46,669 nucleotides of DNA from an uncultured Carboxylicivirga sp. GTDB lineage: Bacteria; Bacteroidota; Bacteroidia; Bacteroidales; Marinilabiliaceae. Position 1 is the first letter of the stretch; each line of letters starts with the position of its first letter. A program made the position numbers and the translations under genes. The notes under the pieces are model-generated. The model had not been told where the DNA came from and searched no databases. It saw only the letters and a program-made list of their open reading frames with translations. This document shows positions 28,613 through 38,776 of the stretch, piece after piece. The stretch is from positions 1-46,669 of the forward strand of contig CANLLN010000034.1 in the NCBI GenBank assembly GCA_947491945.1, written 5' to 3'.

Positions 28613-29518
28613 ATGATAGCCAAAATTGTTAAAGGGAAAAGCTTTCGAGGTGTGGTTAACTATGTTCTGGATAAAAAGAAAGGAACGGAGCCGTTGCACG
28701 CGGAAGGTTTACGGTTAAAAGAAGCAGAATCCATTATTAAGAGTTTTAACAGTCAGGTAGAGCTCAATAAGCGCATCACTAAACCGGTCTATCATATTTC
28801 GCTGGATTTCTCTGTTAAGGATAAAGCTAGACTCACCAATGACCTGATGGTAGAAATTGCCCAAACTTACATGGCCAAGATGAATATGGAACAAACACAA
28901 TACCTGATTGCCCGGCATTACGATAAGGAGCATCCACACATTCATTTAATCATCAATCGGGTGGACTTCAATGGCAAGACCATTTCGGATAAAAATGACC
29001 GGATACGAAGTGAAGGTATATGTAAGAAACTCACCCGAGAATATCAGCTCTATTTTGCTAAAGGCAAGGAGCAGGTTAAAATACATCGCTTGAAGGGAGC
29101 CGATAAAACCAAATATGAAATCTATGAAGCCTTAAAGCAATCCATCCCCCGATGTAAGAACTGGAAGGAACTGGAACATCGACTCAGTGAAAAAGGAATT
29201 ACCATTCATTACAAATACAAAGGGCAGACCGATGAAGTTCAAGGTGTCAGCTTTCGAAAGGACGAGTTGAGTTTTAACGGCTCCAAGGTGGATCGGCAAT
29301 TCAGTTACTCCAAAATCAATTACCAGTTGTATTGCAATGCACATAAAGCATCACAATCCTTCTCAGAAAAGTTAGATTCTAAAACCTTTAGCGCTTTGAG
29401 GATAGGTGCAGAGTTGCTCAATCCCGATTATCTGCATAGCTCACATGAGCAGCAAAATAAAATCAAAAAACAGAATCGATTCAAAAACAAGAAACGGCGA
29501 TTTGGCCCTAGACTATAA
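28613..29518 (+). CDS. Relaxase / mobilization nuclease
   Basis: A 301-residue relaxase of the type found on small Bacteroidota mobilizable elements. The N-terminus (MIAKIVKGKSFRGVVNYVLD) has the usual small catalytic Tyr region (Tyr17), and the metal-binding HUH motif is H102-Y-D-x-x-H107-P-H109-I-H111, followed by Asn115. It nicks oriT and pilots the strand in conjugative transfer by a helper system. The protein ends soon after the catalytic domain, without a helicase or primase; this is normal for this small family. Together with MobC-like and the next gene it forms a compact mob module immediately left of the CRISPR locus. Confidence 0.9.
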   Translation: MIAKIVKGKSFRGVVNYVLDKKKGTEPLHAEGLRLKEAESIIKSFNSQVELNKRITKPVYHISLDFSVKDKARLTNDLMVEIAQTYMAKMNMEQTQYLIARHYDKEHPHIHLIINRVDFNGKTISDKNDRIRSEGICKKLTREYQLYFAKGKEQVKIHRLKGADKTKYEIYEALKQSIPRCKNWKELEHRLSEKGITIHYKYKGQTDEVQGVSFRKDELSFNGSKVDRQFSYSKINYQLYCNAHKASQSFSEKLDSKTFSALRIGAELLNPDYLHSSHEQQNKIKKQNRFKNKKRRFGPRL

Positions 29519-29529
29519 TTCCTTAAGCT

Positions 29530-30090
29530 ATGACAAAGAATGAAATGACTACAGCCATGTTTGAAGAAATCAAAGAGAAGATGGCTTTAATGGATGAGAA
29601 ATTGGACGATCTTAACTTTAACCAGGAACAGGCGAGAGCCACAATTCTTGATGATATAGAACAACGAAAGAAGAAAACGTTAAAGATTGAATACGTTGTA
29701 GACTTCATTTTAGATTCAATGGATGGTGTATTAAATGCTTCAACAGACAAGTTATCTAAAGAAAACAAGCAGGTACTTTCGAAAATAGATGAGCAGGCTA
29801 ACGCGCTTGTGTTATCTATGGATGAGATGAAGCGAAGTCTTCACAAACGAAAACTTCAGACTATTAAAATCTTTGCTTTTCAGGTACTGTTTGCAATTGC
29901 GGCTTCTTTCTGTTTTTATTTGATTTATGAGAACCAAAACTTAAGAGACAGTGACCTTCAATTAAGATACCTTAAAGCAACCAATAATATTGATATGGAG
30001 GTGGCCGGTCAGCTGGATACCGTTTTTAATGTTTATCGGGATGAGGAGGCGATAGAGTCTATCAAGCAAGCTGTTAATAGTATTAAGTAG
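29530..30090 (+). CDS. Coiled-coil membrane protein of the mobilization module
   Basis: A 186-residue protein of unknown function. Residues 1-110 are charged, with heptad-like patterns (MFEEIKEKMALMDEKLDDLNFNQEQ, then LSKENKQVLSKIDEQANALVLSMDEMKR), and a single transmembrane helix lies at about 117-137 (IFAFQVLFAIAASFCFYLIY), followed by a short charged tail. It starts 11 nt after the relaxase, so it probably belongs to the same transcript. Comparable small membrane/coiled-coil genes often follow relaxase genes on Bacteroidota mobilizable elements. It could tether the relaxosome to the membrane, but that is an inference. Confidence 0.65.
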   Translation: MTKNEMTTAMFEEIKEKMALMDEKLDDLNFNQEQARATILDDIEQRKKKTLKIEYVVDFILDSMDGVLNASTDKLSKENKQVLSKIDEQANALVLSMDEMKRSLHKRKLQTIKIFAFQVLFAIAASFCFYLIYENQNLRDSDLQLRYLKATNNIDMEVAGQLDTVFNVYRDEEAIESIKQAVNSIK

Positions 30091-30230
30091 ACACTATTGA
30101 TGTGATAATTCTTCTTTTTAGTTACCGCTATAATAGACAGTCTCAAAAATTGAATTTAATAATCTGGTTTGTGGTATAAATTATTTGAAGCATCATGTGA
30201 AGGGACTGGCGTGGTAGCAGGGGGTAAGGT

Positions 30231-30256
30231 AAAAAAGCCCCGAAGATAGTCGAGGC
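30231..30256 (-). terminator. tracrRNA terminator
   Basis: Minus-strand stem GCCTCG and CGGGGC with an 8-nt loop followed by six T. It ends the tracrRNA and also doubles as its 3' hairpin. Confidence 0.85.
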
Positions 30257-30306
30257 AGCTAAATGTTTTCACAACGGAATAATCCTTATTGTGAATTGCT
30301 CAAATT
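30231..30306 (-). ncRNA. tracrRNA of the type II-C CRISPR system
   Basis: On the minus strand the segment contains an anti-repeat complementary to the first about 23 nt of the CRISPR repeat (12 consecutive Watson-Crick pairs preceded by a G-U, a 2-nt bulge on the crRNA side, then 8 pairs). It is followed by a small nexus-like hairpin with AAGGATTATTCC and a terminal hairpin GCCTCG/CGGGGC ending in TTTTTT. The promoter predicts a start near 30306, so the transcript is about 76 nt. It diverges from cas9. The pairing shows that crRNAs are read from the minus strand of the array. Confidence 0.85.
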
Positions 30307-30312
30307 GTATTT

Positions 30313-30344
30313 CAAATATATATTTTCCATTTTTTATATCCAAA
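30313..30344 (-). promoter_or_regulatory. tracrRNA promoter
   Basis: Minus-strand TTTG (30341-30344) and TATATTTG (30313-30320), separated by 20 bp, match the Bacteroidota -33/-7 consensus on both elements. The predicted start falls at about 30304-30307, inside the sequence complementary to the repeat. The cas9 start is 95 bp to the right; I see no equally clear cas9 promoter on the plus strand. Confidence 0.75.
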
Positions 30345-30439
30345 TTTCATAATCCAGTTAATCACAATTACTATACTATTGTCTAAGTTTTATTATATTG
30401 GTCATACTAGTTACTTTGATTAACTCTAAAATATATTTA

Positions 30440-33400
30440 ATGAAAAAAATATTAGGACTCGACTTAGGAACCACTTCAATTGGGTGGGCATTTGTTCACG
30501 AAGCAGAAAAAGAAAGTGAACATTCAGTAATAATAGATTTGGGTGTTAGAGTTAATCCATTATCGACCGATGAGCAAACAGATTTTGAAAAAGGACGGAC
30601 GTTGAGTGTAAATGCTGATCGTACTTTAAAACGTAGTATGCGTCGTAATTTACAACGATTTAAACAGCGAAGAGAAAACCTAATACAATTATTAAAAAAG
30701 CATAAGCTTATAACAAATGAAGTGGTGTTGACGGAGAATGGTAATGCTACAACTTTTGAAACCTTGAAGCTAAGGGCAATAGGAGCCCAACATCGAATAG
30801 AATTGGATGAGTTTGCGCGGGTGCTTTTAGCTTTAAATAAAAAGCGTGGATATAAAAGTAGCAGAAAAACCAAAAGTGACGAAGAATCGGGGCAGTTGAT
30901 TGATGGGATGGATGTTGCAAAGTATTTATACGAGAATCAATTAACACCAGGACAATACTGCTTCCAGCAGTTAGAGCAGGATAAAGCGAATTTGCCTGAT
31001 TTTTATCGCTCCGATTTGCAGAACGAATTGGATAAAGTATGGCAATGTCAACAGCAGTATTACCCTGAAATCCTTGATGTGGAATTATATAAGGCAATTG
31101 AAGGGCAAGGTCAACAAAATACCCGAAAGCGCTTTTTAGCCATAAAAGGTATTTATACGGCCGAAAATAAAGGCAAGCGGAACGAAATAAAGCTACAAGC
31201 CTATCAGTGGCGTAGCAATGCCATTAATCAGCAGCTATCAATTGAACAAGTGGCCTATGTTATTACAGAAATAAATAATAACCTGAATAATAGTAGTGGC
31301 TATTTGGGGGCAATTAGTGACAGAAGTAAGGAGTTGTATTTTAATAAGGAAACTGTTGGTGAGTATTTGTACAGACAACTACAAGCGAATCCACATACAT
31401 CGCTTAAAAATCAAGTTTTTTACAGACAGGATTACCTGGATGAGTTCGAGCAGATATGGGAAACACAAAAGAAATATCACGCCGAACTCAGTGATGAACT
31501 TAAAGAGGAGGTACGCGATGTAGTCATTTTCTATCAGCGTCGTTTGAAATCACAAAAAGGATTGATTAGTTTTTGTGAGTTTGAAAGCAAACAAAAAGAG
31601 GTTGCAGTTGATGGAAAAAGGAAGCTAAAAACAATTGGATCAAGAGTATGTCCAAAGTCATCACCTTTATTTCAGGAATATCGTATATGGCACGATTTGT
31701 CTCATGTCTTACTGAAAGCCAAAGATGCAAAAGAAGGGGTTGAACTATCGTTGGAAGATAAGCAGGTGCTTTTTGAAGAACTAAATATTAAGGAGAAACT
31801 ATCAAAAAAAGAGATATTAAAGCTACTTGGCTACACAGTTAATGACTATGATTTAAATTATACTGAGTTAAAAGGTAATACAACTAATAATGCGCTATAT
31901 GCTGCCTTTGCCAAAATTATTGAGCACGAAGGGTATGAATTGAATTTGAAAAGTGATGATGCTAAAACTGTCTATGATAAAGTAAAAGAACTGTTTAAGC
32001 ATTTGAATATTAATTCATCCATTTTGAAGTTTGATGCTTTGCTTGATAAAAAAGCGTTAGAGAAACAGGAGTATTATCAATTGTGGCACTTGCTTTATTC
32101 ATATGAGGGTGATAAATCCAAAACTGGAATGGATGCCCTGTATCAAAAGCTGAATGATAAGTATGGATTTAAAAAAGAATGGACACAATATTTGGCTAAT
32201 GTGCAGTTTCAGGATGATTACGCCAGCCTAAGTACAAAAGCCATTTCCAAAATTTTTCCGTACATAAAGGAAAGTTCATACTGTAAAGCGTGTGAACTGG
32301 CTGGATACAACCATTCAGCTTCGCTTACCAAAGAAGAGAATGCGAAAAGGATTTTAAAAGACAAGTTGGAGTTATTGCCTAAAAATAGTTTGCGAAATCC
32401 AGTTGTGGAAAAGATACTTAATCAATTAGTTAATGTTGTTAATTCAATCATTGAAAGCCCCAATATGGGCAAACCTGATGAAATACGCATTGAGCTGTCT
32501 CGAGAGTTAAAGAAAAATGCGAAAGAAAGGGCTGAATTGACGAGTGCTATTAATAAAGCACATTCTGAGCATGAGAAATACCGTAAAGAATTGCAAAAAT
32601 CATTTGGAATTAAAAATCCCAGCCGTAACGATATCATTCGATACCGTTTGTATAAAGAGTTGGAAATGAATGGTTACAAAACGCTCTATACAAATACATA
32701 TATTTCTCCTTCACAGTTGTTTTCAAAAGAAGTGGATATTGAGCACATCATTCCTAAAGCACGATTGTTTGATGATAGCTTCTCCAATAAAACGTTAGAG
32801 TTCAAAAAGCTGAATATAGATAAAGGGGAAGAAACTGCTTATGATTACATAAAAAACAAGTTTGGAGCAAATGTTGCTGATGCTTATGTGGCACGCGTGG
32901 AGGATTACTACAACAATGGTCATATCTCTAAAGCCAAATATTTAAAACTTTGTAAAAAGGCTGAAGATATTGGAGAAGGCTTTATTGAGAGAGATTTAAG
33001 AGAAAGTCAGTATATCGCTAAAAAGGCCAAAGAGATGCTGTTTGAACTTTGCGAAACAGTTGTCTCGACTACCGGCTCAATAACAGCTCGCTTGCGTGAA
33101 GATTGGGGTTTGATTAATGTGATGAAAGAACTCAATATGGAGAAATATCGAGCCCTTGGAATGACGCATGTTGAAGAACGTAAGGATGGGCAAAAAATTG
33201 AGCAGATAACAGATTGGACAAAGCGTAATGACCACAGGCACCATGCCATGGATGCATTAACCGTAGCATTTACAAAACACAATCACATTCAGTATCTGAA
33301 TAATCTTAATGCCCGTAAAAATGAAAAAGATAAAAAGCGCAGTAATATAATTGCGATAGAAAATAAAGAGACAACAAAAAATACCGATGGTAAACGCGTG

Positions 33401-34579
33401 TTTAAGGAACCTATACCGTTTTTCAGGACAGTTGTTAAACAGCACCTTGAGTCTATTCTAATTTCGCACAAAGCAAAAAACAAGGTAGTAACACGTAACA
33501 GAAATAAAGTAAAAGGTAGTGATGTTATTCAAACAGCATTAACACCGCGTGGCCAGCTCCATAAAGAAACGGTTTATGGTAAAATGCAACAGTACGCTAC
33601 TAAATTAGTAAAGGTGGGTGCATCCTTTGATGCAGCAATGGCTAAAAAGATTTCGAAGAAGGCTTATAAAGATGCCGTGTTGGCTCGCTTAAATGAGTTT
33701 GATAATAATCCTAAAAAGGCTTTTGGCGGGAAAAATAGTCCTGCAAAGAATCCTGTGGTTACTAAAGCAGGTGAGGTGGTGCCCGAAAAGGTTAAAGTGG
33801 TTTGGTTGGAAGATAATTACACCATTAGAAAAGAGATTGTAGGATCCAATCCAAATTCTAAGCAGTTTGTTCCTGATTTTAAGAGTATGGAAAAGGTAAT
33901 TGATCGTGCGGTAAGGGGAATATTAGAAAGACGATTACAACAGTTTGGTAATGATACTAAAGAAGCTTTTTCTAATCTGGATCAAAACCCTATTTGGTTG
34001 AATAAAGAAAAAGGAATTGCTATTAAACGTGTTACAATCAGTGGTATTAATAATGCTGAGGCTTTACATTGTAAGAAAAATCATCTGGGAGAAGTTATGA
34101 TGGATGAGCAGGGGCGCGAAATTGCAGTGGACTTTGTTAGTACAGGAAATAACCACCATGTGGCAATTTATCGTGACGAAAATGGGAAGCTACAGGAGGA
34201 AGTAGTGTCGTTTTATGAAGCTGTTGGCCGGGTTAATGCAGATAGTCCAATCATCAATAAGGAACACCCCATCGGTTGGGAGTTTTTGTTTTCCATGAAA
34301 CAAAACGAGATGTTTGTGTTTCCATCCGACGATTTTGATCCGCTTGAGATTGACTTGCTAAATCCTGATAATCGTAGTGTAATTAGTAAGTATCTGTTTA
34401 GGGTGCAGAAGATTGGTAGCAAAGATTATTGGTTTCGACATCATCTTGAAACGACAGTAGAAGTGAAGAAAGCATTGGTAGATACAGCTTATAAGAGAAT
34501 TCAGAATACGCAAGGGCTAAAAAACTTAATAAAAGTCAGAACTAATCATTTAGGTCATATTGTTAAGGTTGGAGAGTAA
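30440..34579 (+). CDS. cas9: Cas9 endonuclease, type II-C
   Basis: A 1379-residue RNA-guided DNA endonuclease, long-form size typical of Bacteroidota II-C. The start at 30440 gives MKKILGLDLGTTSIGWAF; a 14-codon upstream extension is not needed. Catalytic residues are intact: RuvC-I Asp8, RuvC-II Glu685 (IRIELSRE), RuvC-III His935 and Asp938 (HHAMDAL), and the HNH histidine His769 (DIEHIIPK) with the downstream Asn in SNKTL. The arginine-rich bridge helix spans about 58-90. The C-terminal part (about 1000-1379) contains the PAM-interacting domain. It is followed after 160 nt by cas1. Nothing indicates inactivation. Confidence 0.97.
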   Translation: MKKILGLDLGTTSIGWAFVHEAEKESEHSVIIDLGVRVNPLSTDEQTDFEKGRTLSVNADRTLKRSMRRNLQRFKQRRENLIQLLKKHKLITNEVVLTENGNATTFETLKLRAIGAQHRIELDEFARVLLALNKKRGYKSSRKTKSDEESGQLIDGMDVAKYLYENQLTPGQYCFQQLEQDKANLPDFYRSDLQNELDKVWQCQQQYYPEILDVELYKAIEGQGQQNTRKRFLAIKGIYTAENKGKRNEIKLQAYQWRSNAINQQLSIEQVAYVITEINNNLNNSSGYLGAISDRSKELYFNKETVGEYLYRQLQANPHTSLKNQVFYRQDYLDEFEQIWETQKKYHAELSDELKEEVRDVVIFYQRRLKSQKGLISFCEFESKQKEVAVDGKRKLKTIGSRVCPKSSPLFQEYRIWHDLSHVLLKAKDAKEGVELSLEDKQVLFEELNIKEKLSKKEILKLLGYTVNDYDLNYTELKGNTTNNALYAAFAKIIEHEGYELNLKSDDAKTVYDKVKELFKHLNINSSILKFDALLDKKALEKQEYYQLWHLLYSYEGDKSKTGMDALYQKLNDKYGFKKEWTQYLANVQFQDDYASLSTKAISKIFPYIKESSYCKACELAGYNHSASLTKEENAKRILKDKLELLPKNSLRNPVVEKILNQLVNVVNSIIESPNMGKPDEIRIELSRELKKNAKERAELTSAINKAHSEHEKYRKELQKSFGIKNPSRNDIIRYRLYKELEMNGYKTLYTNTYISPSQLFSKEVDIEHIIPKARLFDDSFSNKTLEFKKLNIDKGEETAYDYIKNKFGANVADAYVARVEDYYNNGHISKAKYLKLCKKAEDIGEGFIERDLRESQYIAKKAKEMLFELCETVVSTTGSITARLREDWGLINVMKELNMEKYRALGMTHVEERKDGQKIEQITDWTKRNDHRHHAMDALTVAFTKHNHIQYLNNLNARKNEKDKKRSNIIAIENKETTKNTDGKRVFKEPIPFFRTVVKQHLESILISHKAKNKVVTRNRNKVKGSDVIQTALTPRGQLHKETVYGKMQQYATKLVKVGASFDAAMAKKISKKAYKDAVLARLNEFDNNPKKAFGGKNSPAKNPVVTKAGEVVPEKVKVVWLEDNYTIRKEIVGSNPNSKQFVPDFKSMEKVIDRAVRGILERRLQQFGNDTKEAFSNLDQNPIWLNKEKGIAIKRVTISGINNAEALHCKKNHLGEVMMDEQGREIAVDFVSTGNNHHVAIYRDENGKLQEEVVSFYEAVGRVNADSPIINKEHPIGWEFLFSMKQNEMFVFPSDDFDPLEIDLLNPDNRSVISKYLFRVQKIGSKDYWFRHHLETTVEVKKALVDTAYKRIQNTQGLKNLIKVRTNHLGHIVKVGE

Positions 34580-34585
34580 AATAAG

Positions 34586-34626
34586 CACCCACTGTTTCTA
34601 ATGATAAAAATAGGAGCAGTGGGGTG
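34586..34626 (+). promoter_or_regulatory. Hairpin between cas9 and cas1
   Basis: CACCCACTG and CAGTGGGGTG form a stem with one bulged G and a 22-nt loop, just after the cas9 stop. No T run follows, so it is not a canonical terminator; it may uncouple cas9 from cas1-cas2 or stabilise one of the messages. A second dyad (ACCAAG..CTTGGT) lies at about 34689-34702. Confidence 0.3.
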
Positions 34627-34739
34627 TTAATCAAAGTATTAGATTAATTGGTCAAGTAATCTGTCTATTTTGACAATTGCTTTAGTACCAAGGGCTTGGT
34701 TTTTCGTATTAGTAAATAGCCAACAGAAATCAGCTTACT

Positions 34740-35986
<1,247 letters not shown>

Positions 35987-36007
35987 AAATGAAAAAAAAC
36001 GATGAAC

Positions 36008-36042
36008 AATAAAACCAAGTCTAGTACAGGCTTGGTTTTATT
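36008..36042. terminator. Bidirectional terminator between cas2 and the CRISPR array
   Basis: AATAAAACCAAG and CTTGGTTTTATT form a perfect 12-bp stem with an 11-nt loop. It has a T-rich tail on both strands, so it can end the cas operon from the left and crRNA transcription, which runs on the minus strand, from the right. Confidence 0.8.
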
Positions 36043-36094
36043 ATTCCTATAGTCTTTGATAAGTATTTGTGAATTTGATATTTGCAGTGATGAC

Positions 36095-38606
36095 CTTGTC
36101 AAAGACCGCACTAAAGTTACAATTTGAGAGCAATTCACAACACTTGCTTTATCTATAGAATCTTGGATTGACTTGTCAAAGACCGCACTAAAGTTACAAT
36201 TTGAGAGCAATTCACAACATGCAAAGCTGCATAAAAACATAGCTAGAACTTGTCAAAGACCGCACTAAAGTTACAATTTGAGAGCAATTCACAACCTATA
36301 TCATTATTAAACCGACAACTACTATCTTGTCAAAGACCGCACTAAAGTTACAATTTGAGAGCAATTCACAACAGGGGAATTAGTCAATATGTGCCTGAAG
36401 GACTTGTCAAAGACCGCACTAAAGTTACAATTTGAGAGCAATTCACAACTAGCCATTACTGAACAAATGTAGCATTCTCCTTGTCAAAGACCGCACTAAA
36501 GTTACAATTTGAGAGCAATTCACAACTCGACCTCAGTCTTTATGAATATCCTAGCCCTTGTCAAAGACCGCACTAAAGTTACAATTTGAGAGCAATTCAC
36601 AACAGGCTGCCATCGGGATTCAGGGAGTAATAGCTTGTCAAAGACCGCACTAAAGTTACAATTTGAGAGCAATTCACAACTTGCCGAGGCGGCAGGTAAG
36701 GCAGGGGTGAGCTTGTCAAAGACCGCACTAAAGTTACAATTTGAGAGCAATTCACAACTGAAAAACTTATTCATCATATTAAGCATTGCTTGTCAAAGAC
36801 CGCACTAAAGTTACAATTTGAGAGCAATTCACAACTACCTATGTAGATGTAGAGATACTGGGGATCTTGTCAAAGACCGCACTAAAGTTACAATTTGAGA
36901 GCAATTCACAACCGCGGAGGCTGCAAAAAGTATCTGATGAAACTTGTCAAAGACCGCACTAAAGTTACAATTTGAGAGCAATTCACAACCATCTTCCAAT
37001 TGATTAACCACTTCTTAACCTTGTCAAAGACCGCACTAAAGTTACAATTTGAGAGCAATTCACAACTATGATAGCTATGGTGGAATTATGGAGTCTCTTG
37101 TCAAAGACCGCACTAAAGTTACAATTTGAGAGCAATTCACAACTTTAAGGAGTGTTGATTCAATAGTTGTTGTCTTGTCAAAGACCGCACTAAAGTTACA
37201 ATTTGAGAGCAATTCACAACTCTCCATACTTTACCTCGAACGAAAAAGAACTTGTCAAAGACCGCACTAAAGTTACAATTTGAGAGCAATTCACAACTTA
37301 CCTAAGCTACTGGAGAAACAAACCTACCTTGTCAAAGACCGCACTAAAGTTACAATTTGAGAGCAATTCACAACCTTGATAGATATACGATTCCTTGATA
37401 TGAACTTGTCAAAGACCGCACTAAAGTTACAATTTGAGAGCAATTCACAACACGCATCTTCTGCATAAATAGCATACACATCTTGTCAAAGACCGCACTA
37501 AAGTTACAATTTGAGAGCAATTCACAACTGGTGGCCAGTTCTAAACTTTCAGCCCAATCTTGTCAAAGACCGCACTAAAGTTACAATTTGAGAGCAATTC
37601 ACAACACAAAGCTCACTTTCAAGAATTGCGATATCCTTGTCAAAGACCGCACTAAAGTTACAATTTGAGAGCAATTCACAACTCCGAAATATACCAACCA
37701 ATTTGGTTTATTCTTGTCAAAGACCGCACTAAAGTTACAATTTGAGAGCAATTCACAACTTACCTATCGTTCAAGTTCAGATTCACCAACTTGTCAAAGA
37801 CCGCACTAAAGTTACAATTTGAGAGCAATTCACAACATAAAATTGCATGCATGTCTGTTTCATATACTTGTCAAAGACCGCACTAAAGTTACAATTTGAG
37901 AGCAATTCACAACCCGGGCATATTTGTTACATGGCCTTAGTGGCTTGTCAAAGACCGCACTAAAGTTACAATTTGAGAGCAATTCACAACAGGACATCAT
38001 GAATTTGCATTCATCTTCATCTTGTCAAAGACCGCACTAAAGTTACAATTTGAGAGCAATTCACAACCATTGGATGAGGTTTATTACAGCAGGATATCTT
38101 GTCAAAGACCGCACTAAAGTTACAATTTGAGAGCAATTCACAACGGAACTACTTCATAAAATAAAAGAGGCAATCTTGTCAAAGACCGCACTAAAGTTAC
38201 AATTTGAGAGCAATTCACAACGAAAAAATCATATTAACCACGAATTGGGCTCTTGTCAAAGACCGCACTAAAGTTACAATTTGAGAGCAATTCACAACAT
38301 TTAACCCTGAGCGATTCGCAAATTAATGCTTGTCAAAGACCGCACTAAAGTTACAATTTGAGAGCAATTCACAACTGCTGAAATAAAAGAAGAAATTGTG
38401 CCTAACTTGTCAAAGACCGCACTAAAGTTACAATTTGAGAGCAATTCACAACTGCAGGGCGTAAGGTTGGTAAGTCCATCATCTTGTCAAAGACCGCACT
38501 AAAGTTACAATTTGAGAGCAATTCACAACCACATGCAGCAACTTCAATATTATCGTCGGCTTGTCAAAGACCGCACTAAAGTTACAATTTGAGAGCAATT
38601 CACAAC
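36095..38606 (-). CRISPR. CRISPR array: 33 repeats, 32 spacers (type II-C)
   Basis: 33 copies of a 47-bp repeat at a 77-bp period, read by eye as identical from end to end, separated by 32 different spacers of 30 bp, except spacer 8 (counted from the cas2 end) of 31 bp. On the plus strand each repeat starts CTTGTCAAAGACC and ends GCAATTCACAAC; in crRNA sense it starts GTTGTGAATTGC, matching the tracrRNA anti-repeat. The ends have TTGT/ACAA inverted. No spacer matches other parts of the window by eye. The first repeat is at 36095-36141 and the last at 38560-38606. The array is transcribed toward cas2. Confidence 0.97.
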
Positions 38607-38632
38607 TAACAGGAAATTCAAGAAGAATAGAT

Positions 38633-38735
38633 TTACCTTTCTTCAGTTAATGGGGTTGCGTTATTCTGCATTGACCGCAAATTATTGTAACTAGCATAAG
38701 TGGACCAGTTTCTCGTTTTATATACGATGTTGTGC
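38633..38735 (-). pseudogene. Decayed fragment of a DUF481 gene
   Basis: The minus-strand segment encodes YKTRNWSTYASYNNLRSMQ-like sequence that matches an internal stretch (YKTEKWSTAASYNNLRSIQ) of the intact DUF481 protein at 41474-42490. A 27-bp exact match links 38670-38696 with 41982-42008. The frame runs out at a stop at 38633-38635 and there is no gene to either side, so it is a remnant of a second copy. It lies 26 bp from the last CRISPR repeat. Confidence 0.85.
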
Positions 38736-38776
38736 GTTCGGCTTTTACTTTTTAACCAATATAAATTGTATTATGC

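Noticed and set aside
35987-36094. csn2 or cas4 after cas2
   Set aside because: Only a terminator and spacer-like sequence lie before the first repeat, so the system is II-C rather than II-A or II-B.
36043-36094. Leader on the cas2 side of the array
   Set aside because: It would be at the distal end in the crRNA direction fixed by the tracrRNA; no promoter motif pointing into the array on the plus strand was clear.
38607-38776. Right-hand attachment site as a copy of the tRNA 3' end
   Set aside because: No copy of the T arm or acceptor sequence was found there by eye.
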